Part shown: piece by piece, positions 53,180-63,060 of the stretch
Position numbering within the stretch: the stretch's first letter is position 1
How the letters are laid out: every line of letters begins with the position of its first letter
Position numbers and translations under genes: made by a program
Notes under the pieces: generated by a model
Seen by the model: only the letters and a program-made list of their open reading frames with translations
The model's database searches: none
Told to the model about the DNA's origin: nothing
Source: Pseudophaeobacter sp.
GTDB lineage: Bacteria; Pseudomonadota; Alphaproteobacteria; Rhodobacterales; Rhodobacteraceae
DNA: 64,000 nt
Direction: 5' to 3'
NCBI GenBank assembly: GCA_027019165.1
Contig: JALUXC010000026.1
Coordinates: forward strand, 62,001 to 126,000

Positions 53180-53659
53180 ATGAGCCGCATCAGTCATATC
53201 GAGCTGGACGACAGCAACCTGCCGCCGCCGACCCCCGAGATCGAGCAGGAGCGCAAGGTGGCGCTGTTTGACCTCATCGAAGAGAACTCCTTCACGCTGC
53301 CCGCACGTGACGGGCGCACCGTGCCGGATGGCCCCTACCACCTGGGTCTTGCGATCCGGGACAAGCGGCTGGTCTTTGATATCAGCACCGAAGACGGGCA
53401 AAAGGCGGCCGAGTTCCATCTGTCGTTGTCACCCTTCCGCCAGGTGGTGAAGGACTACTACCAGATCTGCGAAAGCTATTTCACGGCCGTCAAAACCCTG
53501 CCTCCCAGCCAGATCGAAACCATCGACATGGCCCGGCGCGGCATCCACAACGAGGGCAGCCGCGTCCTGCAGGAGCGGCTTGAGGGCAAGGCCGAAGTGG
53601 ACACCGATACCGCACGCCGCCTCTTCACCCTGATCTGCGTCCTGCACTTCGGAGGCTGA
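53180..53659 (+). CDS. UPF0262-family protein
   Basis: A 159-residue conserved alphaproteobacterial protein of unknown function, recognised by ISHIELDD at the start and IETIDMARRGIHNEGSRVLQERL near the end. It is followed closely by the phosphatase gene, the usual neighbour downstream of hisD in this family. Confidence 0.87.
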   Translation: MSRISHIELDDSNLPPPTPEIEQERKVALFDLIEENSFTLPARDGRTVPDGPYHLGLAIRDKRLVFDISTEDGQKAAEFHLSLSPFRQVVKDYYQICESYFTAVKTLPPSQIETIDMARRGIHNEGSRVLQERLEGKAEVDTDTARRLFTLICVLHFGG

Positions 53660-53662
53660 CGG

Positions 53663-54121
53663 GTGGAGCAGTTGCCGCAGTCCATTCTGTTCTGCTGTGA
53701 CCACAACGCGGTCCGCTCCCCCATGGCCGAGGGGATCATGAAAAAATTCTACGGCACCGGCACCTATGTGCAGTCGGTCGGTGTCAAGAACGATATGGAG
53801 ATCGACGGTTTCTGCATCGCCGTCTGTCAGGAAATCGGGGTGGAGCTGTCCCGGCACCGCTCGCGCTCTTTCGACGAGATGGAGCAATGGGGCGATGATC
53901 TGTCCTCCTTTGATCTGGTGGTGGCCCTGTCGCCCGCCAGCCAGCGCCGCGCATTGGAGCTGACCCGTTTCTTCCATCTGGAGGTCGAATACTGGCCGAT
54001 CATGGACCCTACGGGGCTGGGTGAGACCCGCGAGGCAAAGCTGGACAGCTACCGCCAGACCCGCGACCAAATCATCAAACACCTGAAATCCCGCTGGGGT
54101 GAACCGACGGAGCTGTTATGA
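53663..54121 (+). CDS. Low-molecular-weight phosphatase-family protein
   Basis: A 152-residue protein of the LMW protein-tyrosine phosphatase/arsenate reductase fold. The P-loop CDHNAVRS (C-x5-R) lies near residue 12, and a late Asp segment (IMDPTGLG) is at about residue 114, as in LMW phosphatases. The start codon is GTG. It overlaps the next gene by four bases. The physiological substrate is unknown. Confidence 0.85.
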   Translation: MEQLPQSILFCCDHNAVRSPMAEGIMKKFYGTGTYVQSVGVKNDMEIDGFCIAVCQEIGVELSRHRSRSFDEMEQWGDDLSSFDLVVALSPASQRRALELTRFFHLEVEYWPIMDPTGLGETREAKLDSYRQTRDQIIKHLKSRWGEPTELL

Positions 54122-54513
54122 GCGAGACCATTGCGCGCTATTTTGAAGCCTTCAATGCAGGCGACACCACAGCCATGATCGACTGCCTGTCCGATGACGT
54201 GGCCCATCACGTCAACGAGGGCAAGATCCGCGTGGGCAAAGAAAAATTCGCAGAATTCTGCGACCACATGAGCCGCTGCTACCGCGAAGAGCTGACCGAT
54301 ATGGTGATCTTTGCCAGCCCGGATGGCAGCCGCGCAGCCGCGGAATACATCGTCAACGGCACCTATCTGGAAACCGATGCGGGCCTGCCCGAGGCCAAGG
54401 GCCAGACCTACCGCCTGCCTGCGGGCTCTTTCTTTGGCCTGAAGGACGGCAAGATTTCCCGCGTGACCACCTATTACAACCTCGCCGACTGGGTGGCGCA
54501 GGTCTCTGCCTGA
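54118..54513 (+). CDS. NTF2/SnoaL-like ketosteroid-isomerase-family protein
   Basis: A 131-residue protein with the alpha+beta barrel pattern of NTF2-like proteins (YFEAFNAGDTTAMIDCLSDDVAHHVNEG, then the closing strands KISRVTTYYNLADW). Such proteins may be isomerases, hydrolases or binding proteins; the activity is unknown. It is coupled to both neighbours by short overlaps. Confidence 0.82.
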   Translation: MSETIARYFEAFNAGDTTAMIDCLSDDVAHHVNEGKIRVGKEKFAEFCDHMSRCYREELTDMVIFASPDGSRAAAEYIVNGTYLETDAGLPEAKGQTYRLPAGSFFGLKDGKISRVTTYYNLADWVAQVSA

Positions 54514-55100
54514 TGGTGCTGCGGATTGAGCCTCTCACCGGTGCGGCGCTTGAGGCCGCGCTGGATGATGTGGCTGCCCTGCGCATCGAAGTCTTCCGCG
54601 CATGGCCATATCTTTATGACGGCGATCTCGCCTATGAGCGCGACTACATGCAAAGCTACCGCGGCAGCGCCCGCGCCGTGGTGGTGGGTGCCTTTGACGG
54701 AAACCGCCTTGTGGGTGCCGCCACCGGAACGCCGCTAGCCGACCACGCCGATGATTTCGCCGCCGCCTTTTCGGGGACCGACATCGATCTGAGCACTGTC
54801 TTTTACTGCGCGGAATCGGTGCTCTTGCCCGAATATCGCGGTCAGGGCGCAGGGCATGGCTTCTTTGATGCCCGCGAGGCCCATGCCCGCACCCACGGCT
54901 TCACCAAATCCGCCTTTTGCGGCGTCGTGCGCCCAGAGGACCACCCGTTGCGCCCAGTGGACTATACCCCGCTCGATCCCTTCTGGCGCAAACGCGGCTA
55001 TGCGCCCCTGCCCGGCGTGGTGGCCGAGTTTTCCTGGAAAGACCTGGACCAGCAGCAGGAAACCCGCAAACCGCTCCAATTCTGGATGCGGGATCTGTAG
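54513..55100 (+). CDS. GNAT-family acetyltransferase
   Basis: A 195-residue acetyltransferase. The acetyl-CoA binding region is VLLPEYRGQGAGHGFFDAREAHA (about residues 106-128), with the C-terminal KRGYAPLPGVVAEFSW. The start shares one base with the previous stop. The substrate is unknown. Confidence 0.83.
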   Translation: MVLRIEPLTGAALEAALDDVAALRIEVFRAWPYLYDGDLAYERDYMQSYRGSARAVVVGAFDGNRLVGAATGTPLADHADDFAAAFSGTDIDLSTVFYCAESVLLPEYRGQGAGHGFFDAREAHARTHGFTKSAFCGVVRPEDHPLRPVDYTPLDPFWRKRGYAPLPGVVAEFSWKDLDQQQETRKPLQFWMRDL

Positions 55101-55162
55101 GCTTTCACCTTCCCCACACGGGTTTGCCCATTGTCAGACGGCCTGAAAGACAGTTTCACCGG

Positions 55163-55771
55163 CTACGAATTCTCAGGCAATTTGCAGTTTTTCAAGAGCG
55201 ATGAATAATCCCCGGAAGTCATAGCCGCATAAAGGATTTCATCCAAACAGCTGCGTTCATAAGTGGCCGCCAGATCCCTTGCATCCAACAAGACAATCTT
55301 TCGACGTTGAACAATAATTGGAAGGATATGCAGACGCCCGACGATAGATACGTTTTCCATCGTGACGATCTTTGACCGAAACGTTCGTGCAAGTTCCTCT
55401 GTATCCAGCCCAAGGCTTTCCGCCAGCGGAAGACCCTCAATCTGCGGGAATCCGTCCAGCAGGAACACCCAGATCTCCACATCATTCACCGTTTCGGGAT
55501 CCCGATCGGAAAACGCCCCTTTGGGATCCGCCATCATGGCATCGAATAGCGGCGGATTTCGCCAGATTTCGTTGTCCTGCCAGAACATGAACGTTGCCGG
55601 GTTCAGCTTGCGTTCCAGATCGGCGACGGCCGTGCTCTTTGCTGCTGCCAGGGATAAAAGGAAGGACGCGCCTACAACAATCAGATAGGCTAGGGCCGCT
55701 CGAATAATCCACTTTTTCAAAATGCTATTCCATTCATGGTCGTAACGGCCAAAGCGTTGCGGGCCGCTCAT
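55163..55771 (-). CDS. Hypothetical protein with one membrane helix
   Basis: A 202-residue protein with a single N-terminal helix (about residues 22-42, AALAYLIVVGASFLLSL) and a soluble remainder probably in the periplasm, with two cysteines (SCLDE and KNCKLP). A TTG start at the KKWIIRAA segment would give a more typical signal anchor. No family is recognised. Slightly lower GC than its neighbours. Confidence 0.6.
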   Translation of the reverse strand: MSGPQRFGRYDHEWNSILKKWIIRAALAYLIVVGASFLLSLAAAKSTAVADLERKLNPATFMFWQDNEIWRNPPLFDAMMADPKGAFSDRDPETVNDVEIWVFLLDGFPQIEGLPLAESLGLDTEELARTFRSKIVTMENVSIVGRLHILPIIVQRRKIVLLDARDLAATYERSCLDEILYAAMTSGDYSSLLKNCKLPENS

Positions 55772-55913
55772 AGTCTGTCAACCCTATAGGGAAACCACCC
55801 AAGGATTCGACGTGGCAAGCCCTTCCTGTCGACCGCCTCTTGATACTTGCTCCAAAACACGTTCTGCTTTCCTCAACGCATTTATCCTGAAACCAAAAAC
55901 CAATGAGTCCCCC

Positions 55914-56792
55914 ATGAAAATCGCCACCGCCGCCTATCAGATGGACTGGCTCGACAGCTGGGCCCAGTATGAAGACAAGCTTGCCTCTTGGGTTGGCGAC
56001 GCCGCAAAGGAGGGCGCGGCTCTTCTGGTGTTCCCCGAGTATGGCGCGATGGAGCTGGCAACGCTGGAGGGCGCTGATGCCGCCCGCGATCTGGAGCGGT
56101 CGCTTCATGCTGTCTCTGATCGGATGGAGGAGGCCGCCACTCTGCATCTGAAACTTGCGGCCGAATACGGCGTTCATATCCTTGGCGCCTCGGCCCCTGT
56201 GAATGCAGGCTTTGACCGGCCTGTGAACCGCGCCGAGCTTTATACCCCCACCGGCCAGCGCGATCACCAGGACAAGCAGATCATGACCATGTTCGAGCGG
56301 AATCCCTGGGATGTCACCGGCGGCGGGCCGCTGAAACTGTTTGACACGGCGCTTGGCAAGATTGGTGTTTTGATCTGCTATGACAGCGAATTTCCCCTCT
56401 TGGGCCGCGCCCTGGCCGAGGCGGACATCATCCTGACGCCCTCCTGCACCGAAGCGCTGGCGGGCTATTGGCGGGTGCGGATCGGCTCTATGGCGCGGGC
56501 GCTGGAAAACCAATGCGTCACGGCCATGGCCTCGCTTGTCGGGCAGGCGGACTGGTCCGAATCGGTGGATGTGACCATCGGCATGGGCGGCATCTTTGGC
56601 CCGCCGGACACAGGTTTCCCCTCGACCGGCGTTCTTGGCGAAGGCAAACTGGGTGAACCCGGCTGGACCTATGCTGAGGTTGACATTGAAACCATCGCCG
56701 ACGTGCGCCGCGCGGGCGTTGTGCGCAACCGCAGCCACTGGGAAGAACAGGAACCAAGGGTAAAATCCGTCACAATTCGCCCCATGCGGTGA
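55914..56792 (+). CDS. Carbon-nitrogen hydrolase (nitrilase superfamily)
   Basis: A 292-residue amidase-type enzyme. The catalytic triad positions are visible: Glu in VFPEYGAME near residue 40, Lys in DKQIMTMFE near 123, and Cys in LICYDSEFP near 157. It probably hydrolyses a small amide; the branch resembles omega-amidase/carbamoylase relatives, but the substrate is unknown. The start is ATG 55914. Confidence 0.9.
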   Translation: MKIATAAYQMDWLDSWAQYEDKLASWVGDAAKEGAALLVFPEYGAMELATLEGADAARDLERSLHAVSDRMEEAATLHLKLAAEYGVHILGASAPVNAGFDRPVNRAELYTPTGQRDHQDKQIMTMFERNPWDVTGGGPLKLFDTALGKIGVLICYDSEFPLLGRALAEADIILTPSCTEALAGYWRVRIGSMARALENQCVTAMASLVGQADWSESVDVTIGMGGIFGPPDTGFPSTGVLGEGKLGEPGWTYAEVDIETIADVRRAGVVRNRSHWEEQEPRVKSVTIRPMR

Positions 56793-56877
56793 TTGCGCCC
56801 TTGAAAAATTGGTGAAATAGGCCCATTTAAGCGCCCATCCCCGCATTGTGTCGGGGCAACGCAACGATGGAGAGAAC

Positions 56878-57096
56878 ATGGCCAAGGAAGATACGCTCGA
56901 ATTTCCCGGTGTCGTGAAGGAACTCCTGCCCAATGCGACGTTTCGGGTCGAGCTGGAAAACGGCCATGAGATCATCGCACATACGGCAGGCAAGATGCGC
57001 AAAAACCGCATCCGTGTTCTGGCCGGCGACAAGGTCCAGGTGGAAATGACCCCCTACGACCTGACCAAGGGACGGATCAACTATCGCTTCAAATAA
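56878..57096 (+). CDS. infA: Translation initiation factor IF-1
   Basis: A 72-residue S1-like OB-fold protein ([20 protein letters not shown] at the start; the [25 protein letters not shown] core; end RINYRFK). GGAGAG precedes the ATG. It binds the 30S A site during initiation. Followed by its own terminator. Confidence 0.98.
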   Translation: MAKEDTLEFPGVVKELLPNATFRVELENGHEIIAHTAGKMRKNRIRVLAGDKVQVEMTPYDLTKGRINYRFK

Positions 57097-57131
57097 GCGC
57101 GGGTCCGACCACACGGCAAAATCAGACAAGC

Positions 57132-57162
57132 AAAGCCCGGCGCAGTTGCCGGGCTTTTGTTT
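57132..57162 (+). terminator. Rho-independent terminator of infA
   Basis: A seven-pair stem GCCCGGC (57135-57141) with GCCGGGC (57148-57154), followed by TTTTGTTT. Confidence 0.9.
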
Positions 57163-57225
57163 TGCGGGCATTGCTCCTAGAACAGCGTGCAACATCTGAC
57201 GGCAGACAACAGCAAGGGGCCATTC

Positions 57226-57807
57226 ATGGCATTCATTCTGGGATCGGGCAGCCCAAGGCGGCTGGAGCTTCTGGCACAGCTTGGCGTCACCCCGGATGCG
57301 GTGCGCCCGCCGGATATCGACGAGACGCCAAAGAAGGGCGAACTGCCCCGCGACTACTGCGCACGCGTCACCCGCGAAAAGGTCGCCGCTGTTCCCGCCG
57401 ATGCCGATGACGTGGTGCTTTGCGCCGATACCACCGTTGCACTGGGACGCCGCATCATGGGCAAACCCGAAGGTGCCGGGGAAGCCGCCGAGTTTCTGCT
57501 GGCGCTCTCAGGGCGGCGGCACCGGGTTATTACTTCGGTCGCGGTGCGCCGAGGGACCCGCATCTGGCAAAGGGACGTTGTCAGCCAGGTGAAGATGAAA
57601 CGCCTCTCGGATGAGGAGCTGAACGCCTATCTCGCCAGCGATGACTGGCAGGGCAAGGCCGGCGGCTATGCCATTCAGGGGCCTGCGGGTGCCTTTATTC
57701 CTTGGATCAATGGCTCTTTCACCGGCATCGTCGGGCTGCCGCTGTACGAAACTGCTCATCTGCTGCAGGCCGCTGGCTGGCCCATCTACAAGGAGGCCGC
57801 CGCATGA
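57226..57807 (+). CDS. maf: Maf-like nucleotide pyrophosphatase
   Basis: A 193-residue protein that should hydrolyse non-canonical or excess nucleoside triphosphates. The N-terminal [17 protein letters not shown], the ADTTVAL segment near residue 69 and [16 protein letters not shown] near 148 are the Maf signature. The start is ATG 57226 after AAGGGG. It overlaps the RNase gene by four bases. Confidence 0.94.
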   Translation: MAFILGSGSPRRLELLAQLGVTPDAVRPPDIDETPKKGELPRDYCARVTREKVAAVPADADDVVLCADTTVALGRRIMGKPEGAGEAAEFLLALSGRRHRVITSVAVRRGTRIWQRDVVSQVKMKRLSDEELNAYLASDDWQGKAGGYAIQGPAGAFIPWINGSFTGIVGLPLYETAHLLQAAGWPIYKEAAA

Positions 57808-58826
57808 AGGGCCGCACAATTATTCTGGACCATATCGATGGACGTGAAGCCGCCGCGCTGATGGTGGATGGAAAGCTGGACGATTTCCTGATCGACGGCG
57901 ACGCACCCGTCCCCGGCACCGTCTACCGCGCCCGCGCCGACCGCCCCGTAAAGGGTCAGGGCGGCATGTTCCTGACCACCCCCGACGGCCCCGCTTTCCT
58001 GCGTCAGGTCAAAGGGCTGGCACCGGGGCAACAGATGCTGGTGCAGGTCACCGGTTACGCCGAACCCGGCAAGGCGATCCCTGTGACGCAGAAACTCCTG
58101 TTCAAAAGCCGTTATGCCATCGTCACTCCGGATGCGCCGGGTCTGAACATTTCCCGGTCGATCCGGGACGAGGACGAACGCGACCGGCTGCTGGAGATCG
58201 CCCATGAAGTGATGGAAGCAAACGACCATGGCTTGATCCTCCGCTCTGCCTGCGACGGCGCCGACCCGGATGAGGTGGCCGAGGATATCGCCGCAATGGC
58301 CACCCTCGCCGATCAGGTGCTGAACGATCACGGCACCGAGGTAGAGACCCTTGCCGAAGGCGACAGCCCCCACATCCGCGCCTGGCGTGACTGGGTCGAG
58401 CCTGCAGAGGTAGAGCGCAGCCCGGGAGGCTTTGAGGCTCACGGCGTTCTGGATGCCTTGGAGGAGACGCGCGGGATTCGTGAGCCTTTGTCCGGCGGCG
58501 CTTTCCTTTTTATCGAACCCACCCGCGCCCTGGTGGCTGTGGATGTGAACACCGGCGCTGACACCTCACTGGCGGCTGGCGTCAAGGCCAATATGGCCTG
58601 TGCCCGCGCCCTCCCCCGCACACTGCGCGTCCGAGGCCTTGGTGGCCAGATCGTTCTGGACCTTGCCCCGATGCCAAAGAAGGATCGTCGCGCCTTTGAG
58701 ACCACCCTGCGCGCCGCCTTTCGCGCCGACAGCGAAGAAACGGTTCTGGTTGGCTGGACCAACCTTGGCCACTTTGAACTACAGCGCAAACGGGGCCGTA
58801 TCCCACTGCCGGAGGTTCTGGCATGA
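57804..58826 (+). CDS. Ribonuclease E/G-family protein, short form
   Basis: A 340-residue RNase E/G-type protein. The metal-binding Asp motifs are present: [10 protein letters not shown] near residue 246 and [13 protein letters not shown] near 287. It is shorter than RNase G (about 490), and I see neither a clear N-terminal S1 domain nor the CPxC zinc-link, so oligomerisation may differ. It lies between maf and yacG, a conserved place in this group. Confidence 0.85.
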   Translation: MKGRTIILDHIDGREAAALMVDGKLDDFLIDGDAPVPGTVYRARADRPVKGQGGMFLTTPDGPAFLRQVKGLAPGQQMLVQVTGYAEPGKAIPVTQKLLFKSRYAIVTPDAPGLNISRSIRDEDERDRLLEIAHEVMEANDHGLILRSACDGADPDEVAEDIAAMATLADQVLNDHGTEVETLAEGDSPHIRAWRDWVEPAEVERSPGGFEAHGVLDALEETRGIREPLSGGAFLFIEPTRALVAVDVNTGADTSLAAGVKANMACARALPRTLRVRGLGGQIVLDLAPMPKKDRRAFETTLRAAFRADSEETVLVGWTNLGHFELQRKRGRIPLPEVLA

Positions 58827-59026
58827 GCTGCCCCCTGTGCGGCGAGGACACCACGCCAGCATATCGTCCGTTCTGCTCCAAACGCTGCGCCGACCGCGAC
58901 CTCGCCCGCTGGCTGAACGGCAGCTATGCGGTCCCAAGCCAGGATCCCGAAGACGTTGAAAAGGCGTTGGAAGAAACCGAAAAGGCGCTGTCCAAAAACG
59001 AAGCCGGATCGCGTCTCAAACATTGA
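58823..59026 (+). CDS. yacG: DNA gyrase inhibitor YacG (zinc-binding)
   Basis: A 67-residue protein with the YacG zinc site: CPLC at residues 3-6 and CSKRC at 18-22, followed by DLARWLNGSYAVP. In E. coli YacG binds gyrase. Overlaps the RNase gene by four bases. Confidence 0.92.
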   Translation: MSCPLCGEDTTPAYRPFCSKRCADRDLARWLNGSYAVPSQDPEDVEKALEETEKALSKNEAGSRLKH

Positions 59027-59108
59027 TGCATTTCTTTCAAAAAGCCTCTGGACACCGTGCGCGCCACGGCATAGAAGGCCTGCACCCAAGGCGAACAGCC
59101 TAACCCGT

Positions 59109-59183
59109 GCCCGGGTAGCTCAGGGGTAGAGCAGTGGATTGAAAATCCTCGTGTCGGTGGTTCGATTCCGCCCCCGGGCACCA
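59109..59183 (+). tRNA. tRNA-Phe (anticodon GAA)
   Basis: 75 bases with encoded CCA. Acceptor GCCCGGG pairs with CCCGGGC; D-arm AGCTCAGGGGTAGAGC; anticodon stem GGATT/AATCC-like with GAA in the loop; T-arm GGTTCGATTCC. An integrase-bearing element follows its 3' end. Confidence 0.95.
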
Positions 59184-59347
59184 CAATCATTTCCAGTTGT
59201 GGTTGGTAAGATCTTCCAATACCCTGAATTTCATCGAAAACATCGGATCCTTTGTCCGTGTTTGTCCGAAGCGATCTCGCCAAATCCACCCCCATTGGGG
59301 GTATGAGTCGGGGAACTGCCGAGGAAGTGAAATGAGGGTACCCCCAG

Positions 59348-60559
59348 ATGCCTGTTTTAAGCGATGCCAAGGTCCGGGCGTTGAAGCCAAAAGAAAGGCC
59401 ATACAAACAGGCCGATTTTGATGGCTTGTTCGTGTAGGTCAATCCAAACGGCTCCAAGCTGTGGCGGTTCAAGTACCGCTGGATGGGTAAGGAGAAGCTG
59501 CTCTCGTTTGGCAAATACCCAGATTTGAGCCTCAAACAGGCACGCGACAAGAGAGACGAGGCGCGGAAGGTCCTCGCGGAAGGAAAAGATCCGTCCTTTG
59601 AGCGTAAGAAAGAGCAAGCCAAGAAAGAGGCCGAGCACCGGGAAACCTTCGGTAAGCTCGCAGATTCTCTTTTGGAGAAGAAGCGCTTGGAGGGCAAATC
59701 CGCCTCCACCCTTGCAAAGACGGAATGGTTGCACGCTCTCCTCTGCGCCGACTTGGGCGGCTATCCAATCGGTCAGATAACCGCGCGAGACATCCTTGTT
59801 CCGCTCAAAAAGATGGAAGCGAGAGGCCGCAACGAGTCCGCACTTCGCATGCGGTCTGCCGCTGGCCAGATTTTTCGATATGCCATTGCACAGGGGCTGG
59901 TTGATAACGACCCAACCTTTGGTCTTAAGGATGCCTTGACCCGAGTACCGGTGAGGCATCGCTCGGCCCTCATTGATCCGTCAAAAGTCGGCGGGTTGAT
60001 ACGCGCGATCGAAGGTTTTGATGGTCAACCAACCACGCGCATCGCACTTCAGCTTTTGGCCATGACAGCATTGCGACCTGGAGAATTGCGAATGGCCGAG
60101 TGGTCGGAGATCGATCTTGACAGGGCGATTTGGACGGTCCCGGCCCATCGCGCCAAAATGCGTCGTCCGCACATGGTGCCTTTGTCCGATGAGGCGCTGG
60201 GCAAGCTCAGTGAGCTGCAAGAGCTGACCGGCTGGGGCAAGCTGTTGTTTCCCTCCATAAGATCTTCCAAGCGGAGCATGAGCGAAAACACCTTGAACGC
60301 GGCCCTGCGCAGGATGGGCTACAGCGGCGAAGAGATGACCGCCCATGGTTTCCGTGCAACCTTTTCCACCCTGGCGAACGAATCCGGCCTCTGGAATGCC
60401 GATGCAATCGAACGCGCGCTCGCCCATGTGGAAGGAAATGAGATTCGCAAAGCCTATGCGCGGGGCGCTCATTGGGACGAAAGGGTTCGAATTGCGTCAT
60501 GGTGGGCGGGATATTTGCAGCAACTTGCTGACGGCCCCGAACAGCATACTACATCCTAG
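59348..60559 (+). pseudogene. P4-type tyrosine integrase interrupted by an in-frame amber codon
   Basis: The frame starts at ATG 59348 with the usual DUF4102 beginning (MPVLSDAKVRALKPKERPYK) and would give 403 residues, but codon 30 is TAG (59435-59437), where relatives have a codon such as Leu in the GLF-LVNPNGSKLWRFKY context. The rest is intact: helical SAM-like region and catalytic domain with LRPGELRMAEW, HGFRATFSTLANE and LAHVEGNEIRKAYARG. An internal ATG at 59483 could restart translation without the arm-binding domain. Probably inactive. Confidence 0.85.
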
Positions 60560-60760
60560 GACGCCAGATGTTCTATTTTTGTCCAAAAGGCGAAAAAGAG
60601 GCTTGTAGCACTTAACACGCTCCGTTAGCGTTCAGACATCATAGCGATGCAAGAGGTGTCGTTTCCGGTTCCGCAAGGAACGCCCCGCCCGGCGGGAGGA
60701 AACGCTGATCTTGATCGGGCATTTCCTCCTCAAGCCTAAAGCGGCACTGAGGAGATGGTT

Positions 60761-60937
60761 ATGACCAATCCAGAACGAATACTGAGATGCAAAGACGTGA
60801 TGGCCCTGACGGGACTGTCGCGCAGCACCCTTTACGCCATGATGAGTGAAGGGTCGTTTCCGGCTTCGATCAAGCTGAGCAAACGAGCGGTGGGCTGGCG
60901 TGCCACGGCTATTCAAGCCTGGCTGGACGCCCGATGA
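60761..60937 (+). CDS. AlpA-family regulator/excisionase-like protein
   Basis: A 58-residue MerR-like DNA-binding protein (ILRCKDVMALTGLSRSTLYAMMSEGSFPASIKLSKRAVGW). AlpA proteins control integrase expression or act as excision factors in P4-like islands. ATG 60761 is set by GAGGAG upstream; an ATG six bases earlier is too close to that site. Confidence 0.88.
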   Translation: MTNPERILRCKDVMALTGLSRSTLYAMMSEGSFPASIKLSKRAVGWRATAIQAWLDAR

Positions 60938-61051
60938 AAGTCCGTACCCGGCGCGCATCGAAAAGCGCAGCAATAACCCGGCACATGTGGACAGATCGCA
61001 ACCTCACGCGAGGACGTGCCACCCCTTCTATTGGTCGCGGAGAGGTGCATA

Positions 61052-61453
61052 ATGGAACATGATGACGCAAAGCGCCCGGTTGAAACGCCAGATCTCTTTC
61101 AGAGTCTGGACCTTGGTGGCGATAGTCCTCGGGTAGCAGATCCTGCAAAATTCGAACAGCAGCCTCAACAGCGCGCAAAGAGCCGCGCGAAAAAGAGGCG
61201 GGCTGCCAATAGCCCGGCTTTGGGCGGAAATACTGGCATCGCCTTCCTGACGGACCAGGATCTTGCGCTCCGTTTCCGAGTGACCCGACAAACCATATGG
61301 CGATGGGTAAGGAAAAGACTTTTTCCTGCCCCCCTGAAGCTCTCGGCGGGCACCTCCCGCTGGCGTCTGGATGAGATCCTGGCGTTTGAGCGCAAACTCC
61401 CCCGGTATTCACCCGACGAGGCATCGAATGATGCGGAAAGGAAGCGCACATGA
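61052..61453 (+). CDS. HTH (AlpA/MerR-like) DNA-binding protein
   Basis: A 133-residue protein. A disordered, basic N-terminal half is followed by an AlpA-like helix-turn-helix (FLTDQDLALRFRVTRQTIWRWVRKRLFPAPLKLSAGTSRW, about residues 69-108). It overlaps the recombinase gene by four bases, so the two are made together. It may direct the recombinase to its sites or regulate it. Confidence 0.8.
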   Translation: MEHDDAKRPVETPDLFQSLDLGGDSPRVADPAKFEQQPQQRAKSRAKKRRAANSPALGGNTGIAFLTDQDLALRFRVTRQTIWRWVRKRLFPAPLKLSAGTSRWRLDEILAFERKLPRYSPDEASNDAERKRT

Positions 61454-63060
61454 GTCGGCTATACAAGATCCGTGCGAAAAAGCACCGCGTATATGATGTC
61501 AGCGAAGTCATGGCCCTCTATGACATCTGCCGCAACACGGTTTCGAACTGGGTGGGCGCTGGGCTCATACCGTCACATGGGGCGGGACCACAGCTCTTTC
61601 GCGGTTGTGAGCTCAACAGATTTCACAGAGACCGGCGTGCTCAAGGGCGTCAGAACATGCGCTTGGATCAGTTCTTCTGCCTGTCCTGCAAGGTCGCAGT
61701 GACCGCATACCAAGCGAGCCTTCGCCTTGACCAAACTGAGTCCGGAAATTGGTTGGCTGCAGGCACCTGTTCCGAGTGCAATGCGACCGTTATGAAGCTT
61801 CTGGATGCGACAGGGTGCGACCGATTGCGTGAAGCGCTGCGTACCAACGCCAACCTGGCTGAAATAGACGAAGGTAAAGATGAGAAACCGGTTGGTGTTG
61901 GGACAAAATCGCCCCCTCACCTCCCGGAGTGGCCCTCGATGAACGACAGGATCATCCATGACTGGCGGCTCTACGCGGGCCGCTATGACAGCAAAACCAT
62001 GGATGCTCACCTCGCATCGATCCGCGACTTTGAGAACTTTTTTGACGGGCTGTGCTTCTCTCAGGTCCAGGACAAGGATGTTGGGAAATACCGGAAATGG
62101 CTTCTCGATAAAGGCTTGTCCACTCAGGAGGAAGGAGGACTCAGCGCGTCCACGATCCGGCACCGCGCGTCTCATCTGGCAGCCTTTTTCAAATGGCTGG
62201 GCAAACAGGATGGGTATCGACGGCAAAGCAGCAACTTGCCGGAATACTTCGCCCTGCCCCGCCAACAGATGGCGACGGCGCTGGCGCGACCCGACAAGGA
62301 CTACCCAACGATGGAAGAGGCCGTTGAAATGGTCCAGTCCATGCCAAGACTCACGCGCGCGCAGCGCCGGGATCGGGCCATCGTTGCGTGCGCCTTCCTA
62401 ACGGGCCTGAGGGCAGCAGCCCTTTCCTCAATGAGGCTGAAACACCTGGATTGCGACGGTAAAACCGCGACACAGGATGCCCGCGAAATGCGGGCCAAGA
62501 ATGGCAAGAGCTTTATCGTCAGATGGTTTCCCGTCCCGGCGCCGATCCTTGACTGCGTGGTTGATTGGAAAGCAGAACTTACCGGCAACGGCTTTTCCAG
62601 CGATGATGCACTGTTCCCAGACATCAAGTATTTGGCAGCGCCAAAGACAGGTATCGAGCCCGTATCACCCCTTCTTGCAAACGGCGCAGTGAACCGGGCT
62701 TTCCGCCTCGCAAGTGAAGGCATTGGACGGGCATTTTCCCCACATTCCGCACGTCACAGCCTAAAAGCGCTGGGCGATCGGCTGTGCATCAGTGCCGAGG
62801 AACGCAAAGCTTGGTCCATGAACCTCGGGCACGAGAACGTGGTCATCACAGACACCCATTATGGCAAAATGACCGACGCCACTCGGATGCAAGTCCTTGA
62901 ATCTCTGAGCAGAAAGGAGCGGAATACAGACGATGAAAAGGAACTCATGCTCAGATATTATTCCCACCAGCTGGTCGCAGGAACCCCGGAGCACAAAATG
63001 GCGAGAAAACTGGTCCGCAAGCTGGAAGCCGAATGCGATGACACTGAAGTCATAGAATGA
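61450..63060 (+). CDS. Tyrosine recombinase with N-terminal HTH and zinc ribbon
   Basis: A 536-residue protein with an unusual layout. An N-terminal MerR-like HTH (YDVSEVMALYDICRNTVSNWV, about residues 15-35) is followed by a zinc ribbon with CxxC pairs at 77-80 and 107-110, a core-binding region (about 165-275) and a catalytic domain. Catalytic residues: Arg321 (TGLRAAAL), His432 and Arg435 (HSARHSL), His461 (LGHEN) and Tyr471 (THYGKM). It is probably an active integrase or transposase-like recombinase of this element. Confidence 0.85.
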   Translation: MSRLYKIRAKKHRVYDVSEVMALYDICRNTVSNWVGAGLIPSHGAGPQLFRGCELNRFHRDRRAQGRQNMRLDQFFCLSCKVAVTAYQASLRLDQTESGNWLAAGTCSECNATVMKLLDATGCDRLREALRTNANLAEIDEGKDEKPVGVGTKSPPHLPEWPSMNDRIIHDWRLYAGRYDSKTMDAHLASIRDFENFFDGLCFSQVQDKDVGKYRKWLLDKGLSTQEEGGLSASTIRHRASHLAAFFKWLGKQDGYRRQSSNLPEYFALPRQQMATALARPDKDYPTMEEAVEMVQSMPRLTRAQRRDRAIVACAFLTGLRAAALSSMRLKHLDCDGKTATQDAREMRAKNGKSFIVRWFPVPAPILDCVVDWKAELTGNGFSSDDALFPDIKYLAAPKTGIEPVSPLLANGAVNRAFRLASEGIGRAFSPHSARHSLKALGDRLCISAEERKAWSMNLGHENVVITDTHYGKMTDATRMQVLESLSRKERNTDDEKELMLRYYSHQLVAGTPEHKMARKLVRKLEAECDDTEVIE

